Shown: positions 46,243-55,879, counted from the first letter of the stretch. The stretch: DNA of 64,000 nucleotides from an uncultured Bacteroidia bacterium (GCA_947252645.1 CAMXWF010000006.1:1-64000), one strand, 5' to 3'. Numbers and translations are program-made. Notes: generated by a model from the letters alone, not told the origin.

Positions 46243-46773
46243 ATGGAACTAGGCAATTTCCGGGCCACCCTCCTCGAGGTCAAGGGGCTGGCCTTCGATG
46301 TCGACGGTGTCTTGACCAACAATCAGGTCCTCATCGCCCCCTCGGGGGAGCTGCTCAGGCCTGCCAACACGCGCGATGGCTACGCACTCCACCAAGCCCG
46401 GCTAGCCGGGATACCCATCGCCATCATCACGGGCGGCACCTCCCAAAGCCTCGTGAAACGCTACGCCAACCTCGGCATAGAGTACATCTACCCTGGCGCG
46501 CACGACAAGGTGCAATGCCTACAGGAGTTCTGCGCCTGCAACGACCTCGCACCTGCGCAGGTGATGTACATGGGCGACGACATGCCCGACCTCCAAGCCA
46601 TGCAGCTCGTGGGGATGCCCTGCTGCCCACTCGATGCCTGCAGCGAAATCCAGAACATCGCCCGCTACATCTCCCCCTTCCGAGGGGGGGAGGGGTGCGT
46701 GCGCGACATCGTGGAGCAAATCCTCAAGCTACAAGGCCATTGGCCCGCCAACGCCGCCGATGGCCGCCAGTAG
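46243..46773 (+). CDS. kdsC: KDO-8-phosphate phosphatase
   Basis: A 176-residue HAD-family enzyme that makes KDO for lipopolysaccharide. The nucleophile motif is FDVDGVLT (18-25), the Thr/Ser motif ITGGTS, and the metal motif MGDDMPDL. Size fits KdsC. The ATG at 46243 was chosen over an earlier in-frame codon inside the DUF2520 gene. Its stop is one base from the stop of the convergent FKBP gene, so transcripts must overlap. Confidence 0.92.
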   Translation: MELGNFRATLLEVKGLAFDVDGVLTNNQVLIAPSGELLRPANTRDGYALHQARLAGIPIAIITGGTSQSLVKRYANLGIEYIYPGAHDKVQCLQEFCACNDLAPAQVMYMGDDMPDLQAMQLVGMPCCPLDACSEIQNIARYISPFRGGEGCVRDIVEQILKLQGHWPANAADGRQ

Positions 46774-46774
46774 G

Positions 46775-47761
46775 CTACTCCAAGTAGTTCTGGACGTACA
46801 CCCAGAAGCGCAAGGGCTCATAGGGCTGCACCGCGCCCTTTCCCTTGACCCCGTAGGCCAAGCTACTCGGCACCACCAGCTCAAAAGTATCACCCACGTG
46901 ATGCCCCGGGAAAATGCCCGAGAAGGCCTTCAGCAGGGCCTTCTCGTTGCCCAAGTTCACCAGCAGCAAGGCCTTGCCCGTCCTATCTACCTGGCGGCCG
47001 TTCGCCTGCGCGAGGTGCGCATCGTTGGTGTCGAAGAGAAAACCATCAAGCGCATAGGCCGCGTAGCGGATATAGACCCGCCCCGCCTTCTTGATCTCCG
47101 CGCCCTTGCCCGGCGTGACGGTACGGACATAATACGTCGTGTCGTTGCGCTGTCGCCGCGCAAACCCCGGATTGGCCGCCGTGTACTGCGCAATCAGCGC
47201 CTCCTCCCGCGCAGCGGGATCGGGCACCACCTCGCGAAGCGTCAGGTGAAACAGCAAAGACGTATGGCCCAACCCGCTTATCAGCCCCAGCTGCTGCACC
47301 GCGGGGCTCGACATACCCATCACCACCGTGGCGCCCTGCTTCATACCCTGGAGCACCTCGAAAAGCTCGCGCCCCAAGGCATACGGGGTGCAGGCCCGGT
47401 AAATCGGCGCATAGCGCACCGCACGCTGGAAATGGCTATAGTACTTGGCCGTGTCCGACTCTGTAGCCAACACGAAGCGGTGATCCAGCGTCTGGGCCGA
47501 AAGATCAAAACGTACCCACTGCCCCCGCTCGGGCTTAGCCCCCGTGCCCCCCGCGATCTCTTGGAAAAACGCCTGCGAGCCTAAGGCCGTAGCACCTGGG
47601 TAATGCACTTGGCGATAGGCAGCCAAACGGGCCAACTCGTCCTCTAGCGCGTACGGATCCTCCTTGGACTCGGCATCCTTCTTGTCGCACGAAACCGCTA
47701 GCAAGCCCGTCACCACAAAAGCCAAGCAACACAAAAACAACCCACGCATACCTCGCTCCAT
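46775..47761 (-). CDS. FKBP-type peptidyl-prolyl isomerase lipoprotein
   Basis: A 328-residue lipoprotein (leader ending LLAVSC, Cys about 25). The C-terminal part (about 220-328) matches the FKBP core: GALLLVNLG-like strand replaced by KALLLVNLGNEKALLKAF, then PSSLAYGVKG, the FKBP active-site end. The middle holds a second, weaker FKBP-like unit (about 80-185). It assists protein folding in the periplasm; GldI of gliding bacteria is a related lipoprotein. No other function can be read. Confidence 0.78.
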   Translation of the reverse strand: MERGMRGLFLCCLAFVVTGLLAVSCDKKDAESKEDPYALEDELARLAAYRQVHYPGATALGSQAFFQEIAGGTGAKPERGQWVRFDLSAQTLDHRFVLATESDTAKYYSHFQRAVRYAPIYRACTPYALGRELFEVLQGMKQGATVVMGMSSPAVQQLGLISGLGHTSLLFHLTLREVVPDPAAREEALIAQYTAANPGFARRQRNDTTYYVRTVTPGKGAEIKKAGRVYIRYAAYALDGFLFDTNDAHLAQANGRQVDRTGKALLLVNLGNEKALLKAFSGIFPGHHVGDTFELVVPSSLAYGVKGKGAVQPYEPLRFWVYVQNYLE

Positions 47762-47815
47762 CGCGTCCTCCTAATCTCGCTACCCCGCTGACCTGCAAGT
47801 CGGCACCGGCCAGCG

Positions 47816-47823
47816 CGAAGGTA
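47816..47823 (-). promoter_or_regulatory. Possible -7 element for the FKBP gene
   Basis: TACCTTCG on the minus strand, one mismatch to TAnnTTTG, 54 bp before the start. Confidence 0.4.
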
Positions 47824-47919
47824 ATAGATTTATCCCATTGCCTCCCCTGCGGCGCCCGTATACACCCACGATGCCCCCAAAAGGCGATGAATCTGCCTGG
47901 GAAAAAGTTGTGGCTAGAT

Positions 47920-48077
47920 TAGCGTTTAAAACATTTGCTTATATTAGGTTGTTTTTCAATGGCCTACATGTGGTTATGTATTGTGCATCGCACCTTTAAT
48001 GGTTCGCTTGCTTCTAGTATTTACAGGGCTTGCTGACAGTCAGATTTTCTAGATATGTAGGTGTAAGTAACTGACAA
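47920..48077. other. AT-rich intergenic stretch
   Basis: About 160 bp clearly richer in A and T than its surroundings, in the 540-bp gap between the FKBP gene and metG. No open frame of note, no hairpin of note. It borders the repeat element at 48078. It may be a small remnant of acquired DNA or hold an unrecognised RNA. Confidence 0.4.
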
Positions 48078-48160
48078 TCTCCGTACCAACTCCGCTCGTC
48101 GCAGCGGGGGGAGCGGAGTTGGTACGGAGAGGGTGCGGAGTGGGTACGGAGTGGGTATGG
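48078..48160 (+). repeat. Intergenic repeat element, copy B (11-bp units)
   Basis: It opens with TCTCCGTACC, includes an exact 18-bp inverted repeat (48079-48096 with 48112-48129, 15-nt loop), then has 11-bp units GGTACGGAGAG, GGTGCGGAGTG, GGTACGGAGTG from 48121 and ends GGTATGG. Same order and ends as copy A at 13029-13100, which lies on the other strand. It ends 141 bp before metG. Confidence 0.75.
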
Positions 48161-48301
48161 AAGAGAGAGTCCCCACCCAGCCAACAGCGCATGGGGGCAG
48201 GCAGAGGGTAGAAATCGACAGAAGTAGTACCTTTGGGGTAGCGCAGCTGCGGTTTTACTGGCCACAGGCTCAGGCGCAACACGCAGCAAAGTTAACCATA
48301 T

Positions 48302-50323
48302 ATGAAAGAGTATAAGCGTTACATGATCACCTGTGCCCTGCCGTATGCCAATGGGCCCATCCACATAGGGCATCTGGCGGGCGTATACGTGCCGGCCGAT
48401 ATCTACGTGCGCTACCTTCGCCTGAAGGGGCGCGATGTGGTGTGGGTGTGCGGGTCCGATGAGCACGGGGTGCCCATCACCATCCGGGCCAAGCAGGAGG
48501 GGTGTACCCCGCAGGAGGTGGTGGACAAATACAATGCGCTGATCAAGCAGTCGTTTGCCGACTTTGGCATTTCGTTTGACATCTACCACCGCACCTCGTC
48601 GGCCCTGCACCACGAGACGGCCTCTGCGTTCTTCAAAGACCTGCTCGATGCAGGCAAGTTTGAGCTCAAGGAAACCGAGCAATACTACGATACGCAGGCC
48701 CAGCAATTCCTGGCCGACCGCTACATCGTGGGCACCTGCCCCCACTGTGGCAACCCCGAGGCCTACGGCGACCAGTGCGAAAAGTGCGGCACCAGCCTCA
48801 ACGCCACCGATCTGATAGACCCCCACTCCACCCTGAGCGGCAGCAAGCCCGTGATGAAAAAGACCACCCACTGGTTTCTGCCGCTGAACCAGTACCAGCA
48901 GTTCTTGGAACACTGGATTCTGGAGGAGCACAAGGAGTGGAAGCCCAACGTGTATGGGCAATGCAAGAGCTGGCTCGACCTTGGGCTGCAGCCGCGCGCC
49001 GTAAGTCGCGACTTGCCCTGGGGCGTGCCCGTGCCCGTCGAGGGGGTAGAGGGCAAAGTGCTCTACGTGTGGTTCGATGCCCCCATCGGCTACATCTCGG
49101 CCACCAAGGCCCTGCGCCCCGACTGGGAGAAGTATTGGAAAGACCCCGACACGCGCCTGATTCACTTCATCGGCAAAGATAACATTGTGTTCCACTGCAT
49201 CGTGTTCCCCGCAATGCTACATGCCCACGGCGACTACATACTGCCCGACAACGTGCCGGCCAACGAGTTCCTCAATCTGGAGGGGCGCAAGCTGTCTACC
49301 TCGAAGAACTGGGCCGTATGGCTCCACGAATACCTGGCCGACTTCCCCGGGAAGCAGGACGTGCTACGCTATGCCCTCACGGCCAACATGCCCGAGACGA
49401 AAGACAACGACTTCACGTGGAGCGACTTCCAGAGCCGCAACAACAACGAGCTGGTGGCTGTCTTGGGGAATTTCGTCAATAGGGCCCTGGTGCTCTGCCA
49501 CAAATACACCCACGGCCAAGTGCCGCCCGCGCACGACCTCCAGCCCACCGATAGGGCTGTGCTGGAGGCCATACCCGCGCAGCGGGAGAAAATAGAACAG
49601 GCCTTGGAGGATTTCCACTTCCGCGATGCCCTCAAGGAGTTCATGCAGCTAGCCCGCATAGGCAACAAATACCTGGCCGAGCAGGAGCCCTGGAAGCTGG
49701 TCAAGCAGGATGCCGCGGCGGCGGAGCGGGTGCTCTATGTGAGTCTACAAATTACGGCGGCCCTGGCGGTGCTGGGCGAGCCTTTCCTCCCCTTCACCAT
49801 GGCCAAGCTCAAGCCCATGCTGCGGCTACCCGCCATAGGGTGGGACGCACTAACCGCCACCCCGCTGCCCGTAGGCCACTCCGTAGGCGAGCCGGCACTA
49901 CTCTTCGAGAAAATCGAGGATGCGGCCATTGAGGCCCAGCTGGCCAAGCTCGAGGCCCACGCCCCCAAGCCCAGCTGCCCCTTCCCTGCTTTCAAGCCCG
50001 AAGTCAGCATAGAGGATTTCGATAAGCTCGACCTGCGCGTGGGCAAAATTCTCAAGGCGGAGAAGATGCCCAAGGCCGACAAGCTCCTGCGCTTCGAGGT
50101 GGACCTGGGGCACGAGGTGCGCACCATCGTTTCGGGCGTGGCCAAGCAGTACACGCCCGAGGCACTCGTGGGCAAGCAGGTGACGGTGATAGCCAACCTG
50201 GCCGCCCGCAAGCTCCGGGGCGTGGAGTCGCACGGGATGCTCCTGTTCGCCGAGGATGCCCAGGGGCAGCTACGCTACCTCCAGCCTAGCGAAGAGGTAG
50301 AGCCAGGGACCACGATTAGCTAG
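48302..50323 (+). CDS. metG: Methionyl-tRNA synthetase
   Basis: A 673-residue enzyme charging tRNA-Met. Class I motifs: [10 protein letters not shown] (HIGH) near 17-26 and KLSTSKN (KMSKS form) near 330. Zinc site CPHC...CEKC near 144-163. The C-terminal about 110 residues are an EMAP/Trbp111-like tRNA-binding domain ([13 protein letters not shown]), used for dimerisation. Length is typical of the two-domain bacterial form. Confidence 0.98.
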   Translation: MKEYKRYMITCALPYANGPIHIGHLAGVYVPADIYVRYLRLKGRDVVWVCGSDEHGVPITIRAKQEGCTPQEVVDKYNALIKQSFADFGISFDIYHRTSSALHHETASAFFKDLLDAGKFELKETEQYYDTQAQQFLADRYIVGTCPHCGNPEAYGDQCEKCGTSLNATDLIDPHSTLSGSKPVMKKTTHWFLPLNQYQQFLEHWILEEHKEWKPNVYGQCKSWLDLGLQPRAVSRDLPWGVPVPVEGVEGKVLYVWFDAPIGYISATKALRPDWEKYWKDPDTRLIHFIGKDNIVFHCIVFPAMLHAHGDYILPDNVPANEFLNLEGRKLSTSKNWAVWLHEYLADFPGKQDVLRYALTANMPETKDNDFTWSDFQSRNNNELVAVLGNFVNRALVLCHKYTHGQVPPAHDLQPTDRAVLEAIPAQREKIEQALEDFHFRDALKEFMQLARIGNKYLAEQEPWKLVKQDAAAAERVLYVSLQITAALAVLGEPFLPFTMAKLKPMLRLPAIGWDALTATPLPVGHSVGEPALLFEKIEDAAIEAQLAKLEAHAPKPSCPFPAFKPEVSIEDFDKLDLRVGKILKAEKMPKADKLLRFEVDLGHEVRTIVSGVAKQYTPEALVGKQVTVIANLAARKLRGVESHGMLLFAEDAQGQLRYLQPSEEVEPGTTIS

Positions 50324-50339
50324 GCGCAACGCGCGGCCT

Positions 50340-50378
50340 CCACTGCGGGTCAGGGGATAGCCCCCTGACCCGCAGTGG
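50340..50378 (+). terminator. Long hairpin between metG and dnaG
   Basis: A perfect 17-bp stem (50340-50356 with 50362-50378) and 5-nt loop, 17 bp after the metG stop. No T run follows, so it may stop transcription poorly or protect the metG message end. Confidence 0.75.
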
Positions 50379-50417
50379 GGCACTCGGGGCGCTGGGATGT
50401 CGCAGCGAGGCAAAGCC

Positions 50418-52367
50418 ATGATCGACCGGCAAGACATCGATAGGATTCTAGAGCTCACAGACATCGTAGAGCTCGTGGGGGGATACGTCTCGCTTAGTCG
50501 GCGCGGGCAGAACTACATGGGGCTCTGTCCCTTCCACAACGAGAAAACGCCCAGCTTCTCAGTCAACGAGGCCCGAGGCTTCTTCAAGTGCTTTGGGTGC
50601 GGCAAGGGGGGCAATGCCATCACCTTCCTGATGGAGATGGAGCACCTGGACTTCGTGAGCGCGGTGCGGCAACTGGCCCGTCGGGTCAACTTCCCGCTGA
50701 AGGAGAAGGAGCTCACGCCTGCCGAGCTGGCCAAGCAGAGCAAGCGCGAGTCCATGATGGCGCTGCTGGCCTGGGCGGAGAAGTATTTCCAGCAGATGCT
50801 CAAGACCCCAGGCGAGGGCATCACCGTGGGGCTGGGCTATTTCCGTGAGCGCAAGCTGCAAGACGCCACCATAGAGAAGTTCGGTCTGGGCTACTCGCCC
50901 AATGCGCAGGAGGCCATGACCCAAGCCGCCCTGCAGGCAGGCTACAATCTGGAGATGCTGGAGGCCACGGGGCTGACCACCACGCGCAATGGCAAGCACT
51001 ACGACCGCTTCCGTGGCCGCGTGATATTCCCTATCACCACGGTGAGTGGCCGCACGATAGGCTTCGGCGCGCGCGCCCTGCGCCTCACGGAGCAAACGGC
51101 CAAATACCTCAATTCGCCCGAGAGCGCGGTGTACCACAAGTCAGCCACGCTCTACGGCATAGCCCAGGCCCGGGTGGCCATTGCGAAGGCGGATCGCTGC
51201 ATTCTCGTGGAGGGCTATCTCGATGTGCTCTCCATGCACCAGCTAGGGATAGAGAACGTGGTGGCCTCCTCTGGCACATCGCTCACGGAGGAGCAAGCGC
51301 GGATGGTCTATCGCCTCACCAAGCGCATCACCATACTCTACGATGGCGACTCTGCGGGCATCAAGGCAGCCGTACGCGGACTCGACATCCTCCTGCGAGA
51401 GCGCTTCACGGTGGGCGTCGTGCTCCTGCCCGGGGGGCAAGATCCCGACGACTTCGCCAAAAGCCATACCCTAGAGGAGGTGCAGGCCTTTCTCCAGGCC
51501 CACGAGCAGGACCTGATCGCCTTCCGAGCCAGTCTACTGGAAGATAAGCTCCAGGGGGCTCCCGCCGTGCGCCAGGCCGCCATACAGGAGCTAGCGGATA
51601 GCATTGCGCAGCTTCCCCAGGAGGACATGCAGCAGCAATACCGCCGACAGGCTGCGCAGTCGCTCGCCATCGACGAGCAAGCCCTACAGGTGGAAATCGC
51701 CCGGGCGCACTACCGCCACAAGGCCCAGGCCGTGCGGCGGGAGGTGGTGTCGCCCACAACGCTCACCCGGTCGCCCTACTCGGCCCTGCCCCCGCCGCTG
51801 CAATACTACAAGAACGACCCCACCGTCTACGAGCAAGAGCTGGTGGCCCTAGTGCTCAAGTACGGCACGTGGCCCTACTCCGAGGGCGAGGGTGACGAGG
51901 GCGACAACGCGGTGCCCAGGGCGCAAACGGTGTTAGGATACGTCAGGGAAGCCATGGCGCAGGACGGCTGCACCTTCCACGATGAGAAGCTCGCGCTGAT
52001 CATGGACTTCTACGAGCAGCTGGAGGAAGCGGAGCGCCCCAACGCGCTGGCGCGGCTAGGCGAGCTTCCCGATACCGAGCTGTTCGCCCTGGCCCGCGCA
52101 CTGCTCGATTCGTTCAAGACGGTAAGCGTGCTCTGGTCCGAGGGGGTGCCCCCGCCAGAGGCCGGCGTGGCGGAGGTCAACAACGGCCTTTTCCGCTGTA
52201 TGCACGCCTACAAGGCAGCCATCCTAGAGGCCCGCGCAAGCCAGATCAAGGAGCAGATAGCGCAGAGTAGCAACGCTGAGGCCTTGCCGGCCCTGCTGGA
52301 AGAACTCCAGGGCATCAGCGAACTCCGCAAGGCCTTTGCCGCCGTGACCAAGCGGCTCAAATGCTAG
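50418..52367 (+). CDS. dnaG: DNA primase
   Basis: A 649-residue primase making RNA primers for replication. The N-terminal CHC2 zinc finger is CPFHNEKTPSF...CFGCGKGG, the RNA-polymerase core includes the TOPRIM acids in VEGYLDVLSMHQLG and LYDGDSAGI. The C-terminal DnaB-binding part follows. The start at 50418 (MIDRQDIDRIL) fits the family; an in-frame ATG exists at 50397. It converges on purN with 26 bp between stops. Confidence 0.96.
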   Translation: MIDRQDIDRILELTDIVELVGGYVSLSRRGQNYMGLCPFHNEKTPSFSVNEARGFFKCFGCGKGGNAITFLMEMEHLDFVSAVRQLARRVNFPLKEKELTPAELAKQSKRESMMALLAWAEKYFQQMLKTPGEGITVGLGYFRERKLQDATIEKFGLGYSPNAQEAMTQAALQAGYNLEMLEATGLTTTRNGKHYDRFRGRVIFPITTVSGRTIGFGARALRLTEQTAKYLNSPESAVYHKSATLYGIAQARVAIAKADRCILVEGYLDVLSMHQLGIENVVASSGTSLTEEQARMVYRLTKRITILYDGDSAGIKAAVRGLDILLRERFTVGVVLLPGGQDPDDFAKSHTLEEVQAFLQAHEQDLIAFRASLLEDKLQGAPAVRQAAIQELADSIAQLPQEDMQQQYRRQAAQSLAIDEQALQVEIARAHYRHKAQAVRREVVSPTTLTRSPYSALPPPLQYYKNDPTVYEQELVALVLKYGTWPYSEGEGDEGDNAVPRAQTVLGYVREAMAQDGCTFHDEKLALIMDFYEQLEEAERPNALARLGELPDTELFALARALLDSFKTVSVLWSEGVPPPEAGVAEVNNGLFRCMHAYKAAILEARASQIKEQIAQSSNAEALPALLEELQGISELRKAFAAVTKRLKC

Positions 52368-52393
52368 ACGAACCCCCCGCGGCGCCAAGCAGG

Positions 52394-52960
52394 CTAGCTA
52401 TTCTGGGCGAGCATCCTGACAACGCGCGGATAGTGCTCGTACTCTAGCTGGTGGATGCGCTGGGCAAGGGAGTCGGGGGTATCGTCGGGGCGCACGGGGC
52501 AAACCGCCTGGAAAACGATGTCGCCGCGGTCGTACTCCTCGTTCACAAAGTGGATGGTAATGCCTGAGACTTGTTCCTTGGCGGCCAAGACCGCCTCGTG
52601 CACCCGCAGCCCGTACATGCCCTTGCCCCCGAATTTAGGCAAGAGCGCGGGGTGAAGGTTTAGAATACGCCGCGGGTAGCTCCGTATGAGCGAAGGGGGC
52701 ACCTTGGAGAGGTAACCAGCCAGGACGATGATATCGATGGCCTGCTCCTTGAGCCTGGCCAGCAGGTCGCTTTCAGGGTTGGGGAGCTGACGCAGGGAGA
52801 TGGTGGGGATGTGGGCCTGCTGCGCAAAGGAGAAGGCCTTTGGGGCCAGCTTGTCGGAGACAACGAGCGCGATCTTGGCGAGCTCGGAGCCCTCAAAGGC
52901 CCCAATGAGGTGCTGTAGATTCGTGCCGTTACCCGAGACGAAAACTGCGATCGAGCGCAT
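52394..52960 (-). CDS. purN: Phosphoribosylglycinamide formyltransferase
   Basis: A 188-residue purine-synthesis enzyme using 10-formyl-THF. N-terminus VFVSGNGTNLQ, catalytic Asn and His in NLHPALLPKFGGKGM, and the late YDRGDIVFQ with the third catalytic Asp. The ATG at 52960 starts the conserved sequence; the frame continues upstream to a TTG but that part is not protein-like and overlaps the acpP promoter region. Confidence 0.96.
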   Translation of the reverse strand: MRSIAVFVSGNGTNLQHLIGAFEGSELAKIALVVSDKLAPKAFSFAQQAHIPTISLRQLPNPESDLLARLKEQAIDIIVLAGYLSKVPPSLIRSYPRRILNLHPALLPKFGGKGMYGLRVHEAVLAAKEQVSGITIHFVNEEYDRGDIVFQAVCPVRPDDTPDSLAQRIHQLEYEHYPRVVRMLAQNS

Positions 52961-53046
52961 AAGCTGAGAGCTAAATTTTGGCCTCCACAAAGCACTCGTG
53001 CAGAGCGCGCGGGAGAACGGTTGCCCAAAAGTAGAAATAATTCTTT

Positions 53047-53054
53047 TACCTTCG
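53047..53054 (+). promoter_or_regulatory. Possible -7 element for acpP-fabF-rnc
   Basis: TACCTTCG, one mismatch to TAnnTTTG, 79 bp before acpP. Confidence 0.4.
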
Positions 53055-53133
53055 CGCCTGGAAAACGTACAGGCGGGGGTGGCGACAAGGTTCGCGGGCC
53101 GCGCTGGGTACAAGAAACTAAAGGATAGTGACT

Positions 53134-53373
53134 ATGGAGATAGCAGAGAAGGTCAAGGAGATCATCGTGGAGAGGCTTGGCGTGGATGCGAATGCGGTGG
53201 TGCCAACTGCGAGTTTTACCAATGACCTAGGGGCCGATTCGCTGGACACCGTGGAGCTGATCATGGAATTTGAGAAGGAGTTTGGTATCACGATTCCCGA
53301 TGAGGATTCCGACAAGATCACCACGGTAGGCGAGGCGATCGACTATGTCAAGCAGCACGCGGCTGCGAAATAG
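53134..53373 (+). CDS. acpP: Acyl carrier protein
   Basis: A 79-residue acidic carrier for fatty-acid synthesis. The phosphopantetheine Ser is in [12 protein letters not shown] near 38. The ATG at 53134 was chosen over a GTG two codons earlier. Followed 41 bp later by fabF. Confidence 0.98.
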   Translation: MEIAEKVKEIIVERLGVDANAVVPTASFTNDLGADSLDTVELIMEFEKEFGITIPDEDSDKITTVGEAIDYVKQHAAAK

Positions 53374-53414
53374 CGGGTTACACGGCTGATATTGGTGTAG
53401 ACAAAGGGCCTGAT

Positions 53415-54668
53415 ATGGAATTGAAGCGTGTAGTGGTAACTGGCCTGGGGGCCTTGACGCCCATTGGGAACAATGTGGCGGAGTACTGGGATGGTTTGGC
53501 CCACGGGCTCAGCGGAGCGTACGAGATCCATGGCTTCGATGCCTCGAAGTTCAAGACTCGTTTTGCCTGTGAGCTCAAGGGATTCGATGCAAAGGCCCAT
53601 TTCGACCGCAAGGAGCTAAGAAAGCTCGATGCCTTCTCCCAGTACGCGCTGGTGACCACGAAAGAGGCGATAGGCGATGCCAAGCTAGAGCCCGAGTCGT
53701 TTGACCACCAGATGGCTGGCGTGGTATGGGGCTCGGGGATCGGGGGCATCCAGACCCTCATCAGCGAGGTGTCGGAGTACGCCAAGGGCGATGGCACGCC
53801 GCGGTTCAGTCCGTTCTTCATCCCGAAGATGATCACCGACATGGCCGCGGGGCACATTTCCATCTGCTACGACCTCCGGGGGCCCAACTACACCACGGTG
53901 TCGGCCTGCGCTTCCTCGACCCACGCCATCTGCGATGCGGTGAACCTTATCCGCCTGGGCAAGGCCACTGTCATGGTCACAGGCGGCTCAGAGGCCGCCA
54001 TCAACGCGGTGGGCGTGGGGGGCTTCGGCGCCATGCAGGCACTCTCCACGCGCAACGATGATCCCCAAACGGCCTCGCGGCCCTTCGACCGCGACCGCGA
54101 TGGGTTTGTCATCGGGGAGGGCGCGGGGGCGCTAGTGCTCGAGGAACTCGAGCACGCCAAGGCCCGCGGGGCAAAGATCTACGCCGAGGTGGTGGGCACA
54201 GGCATGACGGCCGACGCACACCACATCACGGCCCCCGACCCCGAAGGGCGCGGCGCGGCGCGTGTCATGCAGCTGGCGCTCGATGAGGCCGGCATCGCCC
54301 CAAAGCAGGTGGACTACATCAATGTGCATGGCACCTCCACCCCCCTGGGCGATATCGCGGAGGTGAGCGCCATCATGAAGGTGTTTGGCGAGGACGCCTA
54401 CCTACCCAACATCAGCTCCACCAAGTCGATGACCGGGCATTTGCTCGGTGCTGCAGGCGCCGTGGAGGCCTTGGCGTGCATCATGGCCATCGAGCGGGAG
54501 ATCATACCTCCCACCATCAATCTGCACAACGTTGACGAGGCCATCGACCAGCGCCTCAAGCTCACACCGCTCAAGGCGGTGTCGCGCACGGTCAACTACG
54601 CGCTGAGCAATACGTTCGGCTTTGGCGGCCACAATGCCTCGGTGATTTTCAAGCGCTACACGGAGTAG
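53415..54668 (+). CDS. fabF: Beta-ketoacyl-ACP synthase II
   Basis: A 417-residue condensing enzyme. The active Cys is in SACASSTHAI, and the two histidines are in HGTSTPLGD and GHLLGAAG. Length is normal. Gene order acpP-fabF-rnc is common in bacteria. Confidence 0.98.
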   Translation: MELKRVVVTGLGALTPIGNNVAEYWDGLAHGLSGAYEIHGFDASKFKTRFACELKGFDAKAHFDRKELRKLDAFSQYALVTTKEAIGDAKLEPESFDHQMAGVVWGSGIGGIQTLISEVSEYAKGDGTPRFSPFFIPKMITDMAAGHISICYDLRGPNYTTVSACASSTHAICDAVNLIRLGKATVMVTGGSEAAINAVGVGGFGAMQALSTRNDDPQTASRPFDRDRDGFVIGEGAGALVLEELEHAKARGAKIYAEVVGTGMTADAHHITAPDPEGRGAARVMQLALDEAGIAPKQVDYINVHGTSTPLGDIAEVSAIMKVFGEDAYLPNISSTKSMTGHLLGAAGAVEALACIMAIEREIIPPTINLHNVDEAIDQRLKLTPLKAVSRTVNYALSNTFGFGGHNASVIFKRYTE

Positions 54669-54679
54669 GCACCGGGGCC

Positions 54680-55441
54680 ATGCGGGAGCCTAAAATGCTT
54701 TGCCGCCGCCGTCTCCTAAGCTTTTACAGCCGCAAGGGGACGGCGGCGGCCGCATTGGTGCGCTACCTTGTCTACCGTCTCGACCTTCGCCCGCGGCGTC
54801 TATGGCTCTACGAGGTGGCCTTTACGCATGCGAGTTTATCGCTGCACACCGCCGAGGGACGCACGATAAACAACGAGCGGCTCGAGTTCCTAGGCGACTC
54901 GGTGTACAATCTTTGCACCACGCGCTACCTCTTCGACCACCTGCCCCCCCTAAACGAGGGGCAGATGTCGCTCTGGCGCAATACGCTCAATAGCCGTCAA
55001 TTCATGAATGGGGTGGCCATCAAGATGGACATTCCCGCAGCGCTGCACGGGGTCTTCCAAACGTCCACGGGCAATGCGTACGGCAATGCGCTCGAGGCCC
55101 TTTTCGGCGCCATTTTCATCGATGCGGGGTTGCCAGCCGCCATGCGCTTCTTCAGGCAACGGATGCTGAAAGCGTTCGTTGATCCCCACCTGCTGCAGGA
55201 GCTGAACGATGCCGAAACAGTTCTGGCCGCGCAGCTTGACCCCAAATCACAGTTCTACCGGTGGGCGCAGAAGCAGCAGCACCAGGTGGAGGTGCAGTGT
55301 CAATGGCTCGATGGCGCCACTGCGCAGGCAAAGGTGCTGCTCGATGGGGTCACCCTCTGCCAGGGGGTAGGACGCAGCCAGAAGCTAGCCCAGCGGGCGG
55401 CCTTCCAGGAAGCCCTGAGGGTGGTGGATTCCCACGAGTAG
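54680..55441 (+). CDS. rnc: Ribonuclease III
   Basis: A 253-residue double-strand RNA nuclease. The signature NERLEFLGDSVYN lies near 55-67 and the second acidic site in NALEALFGAIFID. A dsRNA-binding domain fills about 175-250. It matures rRNA and cuts structured mRNA. The start may be Met1 or Met6. It begins 11 bp after fabF. Confidence 0.95.
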   Translation: MREPKMLCRRRLLSFYSRKGTAAAALVRYLVYRLDLRPRRLWLYEVAFTHASLSLHTAEGRTINNERLEFLGDSVYNLCTTRYLFDHLPPLNEGQMSLWRNTLNSRQFMNGVAIKMDIPAALHGVFQTSTGNAYGNALEALFGAIFIDAGLPAAMRFFRQRMLKAFVDPHLLQELNDAETVLAAQLDPKSQFYRWAQKQQHQVEVQCQWLDGATAQAKVLLDGVTLCQGVGRSQKLAQRAAFQEALRVVDSHE

Positions 55442-55488
55442 CCGCTAGCTCCCAAGAGCTGGTGGCCTCTAGGCCGATCTATGCAAGG

Positions 55489-55639
55489 AAATCGAGTAGG
55501 TCGGAAAACTTGCGTTTTCTGACCTACTTTCGTTTCCCTCCCTCTTACACCGCAGTACGTGCCGTTCGGCATACGGCGGTGTAATTCGTTCTCAAAGCGT
55601 GTCTAATCGCGTAGTAGTCCAAACAGCTTACGAGGCCTC
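55489..55639 (-). repeat. Direct repeat 1 (group II intron 3' end)
   Basis: About 150 bp nearly the same as 59825-59973, in the same orientation, on the other side of the LRR gene. On the minus strand it holds the C-terminal codons of the intron protein (RPRKLFGLLRD, stop), the domain V-like stem around CCGAACGGCACGTAC and a final stem-loop (domain VI-like). Confidence 0.88.
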
Positions 55640-55878
55640 TGCGGGCAAGCACTTCTTTCGATATTGCTCGTGCCACGCATGTACGTCTCACCACCCATTC
55701 GTATGGGGGCTGGCTTGTGCCTACGCGCTAGGATGGACTGCTTGATACTCGTCCAGTTGGCGTTCACGTAGTCGCAGAGCTCCTCGACATTCATGCCGTC
55801 TATACCCGAGGCGCCCTTGTTGCGCACAACGCGGTTGAGCACCCCGCGTACGTTGTTCTGGGCAAGTACCTGTTCGTA
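55491..55878 (-). pseudogene. Group II intron remnant with broken reverse transcriptase, copy 1
   Basis: On the minus strand the frame reads IYEQVLAQNNVRGVLNRVV then RNKGASGIDGMNVEELCDYV, the N-terminal start of a group II intron reverse transcriptase. It continues to KQSILARRHKPAPIR, then jumps to unrelated-looking residues and the final PRKLFGLLRD. So most of the protein (RT palm and maturase) is deleted, and the frame is cut by a stop upstream at about 55880. Domains I-IV of the intron RNA are absent. It cannot move on its own. Confidence 0.8.
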
Positions 55879-55879
55879 T

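Noticed and set aside
48287..48294. TAACTTTG on the minus strand just before metG
   Set aside because: No minus-strand gene starts within 500 bp; kept only as a remark in the AT-rich patch finding.
48014..49195. 393-codon minus-strand frame over the start of metG
   Set aside because: Antisense to metG with clear synthetase motifs on the plus strand.
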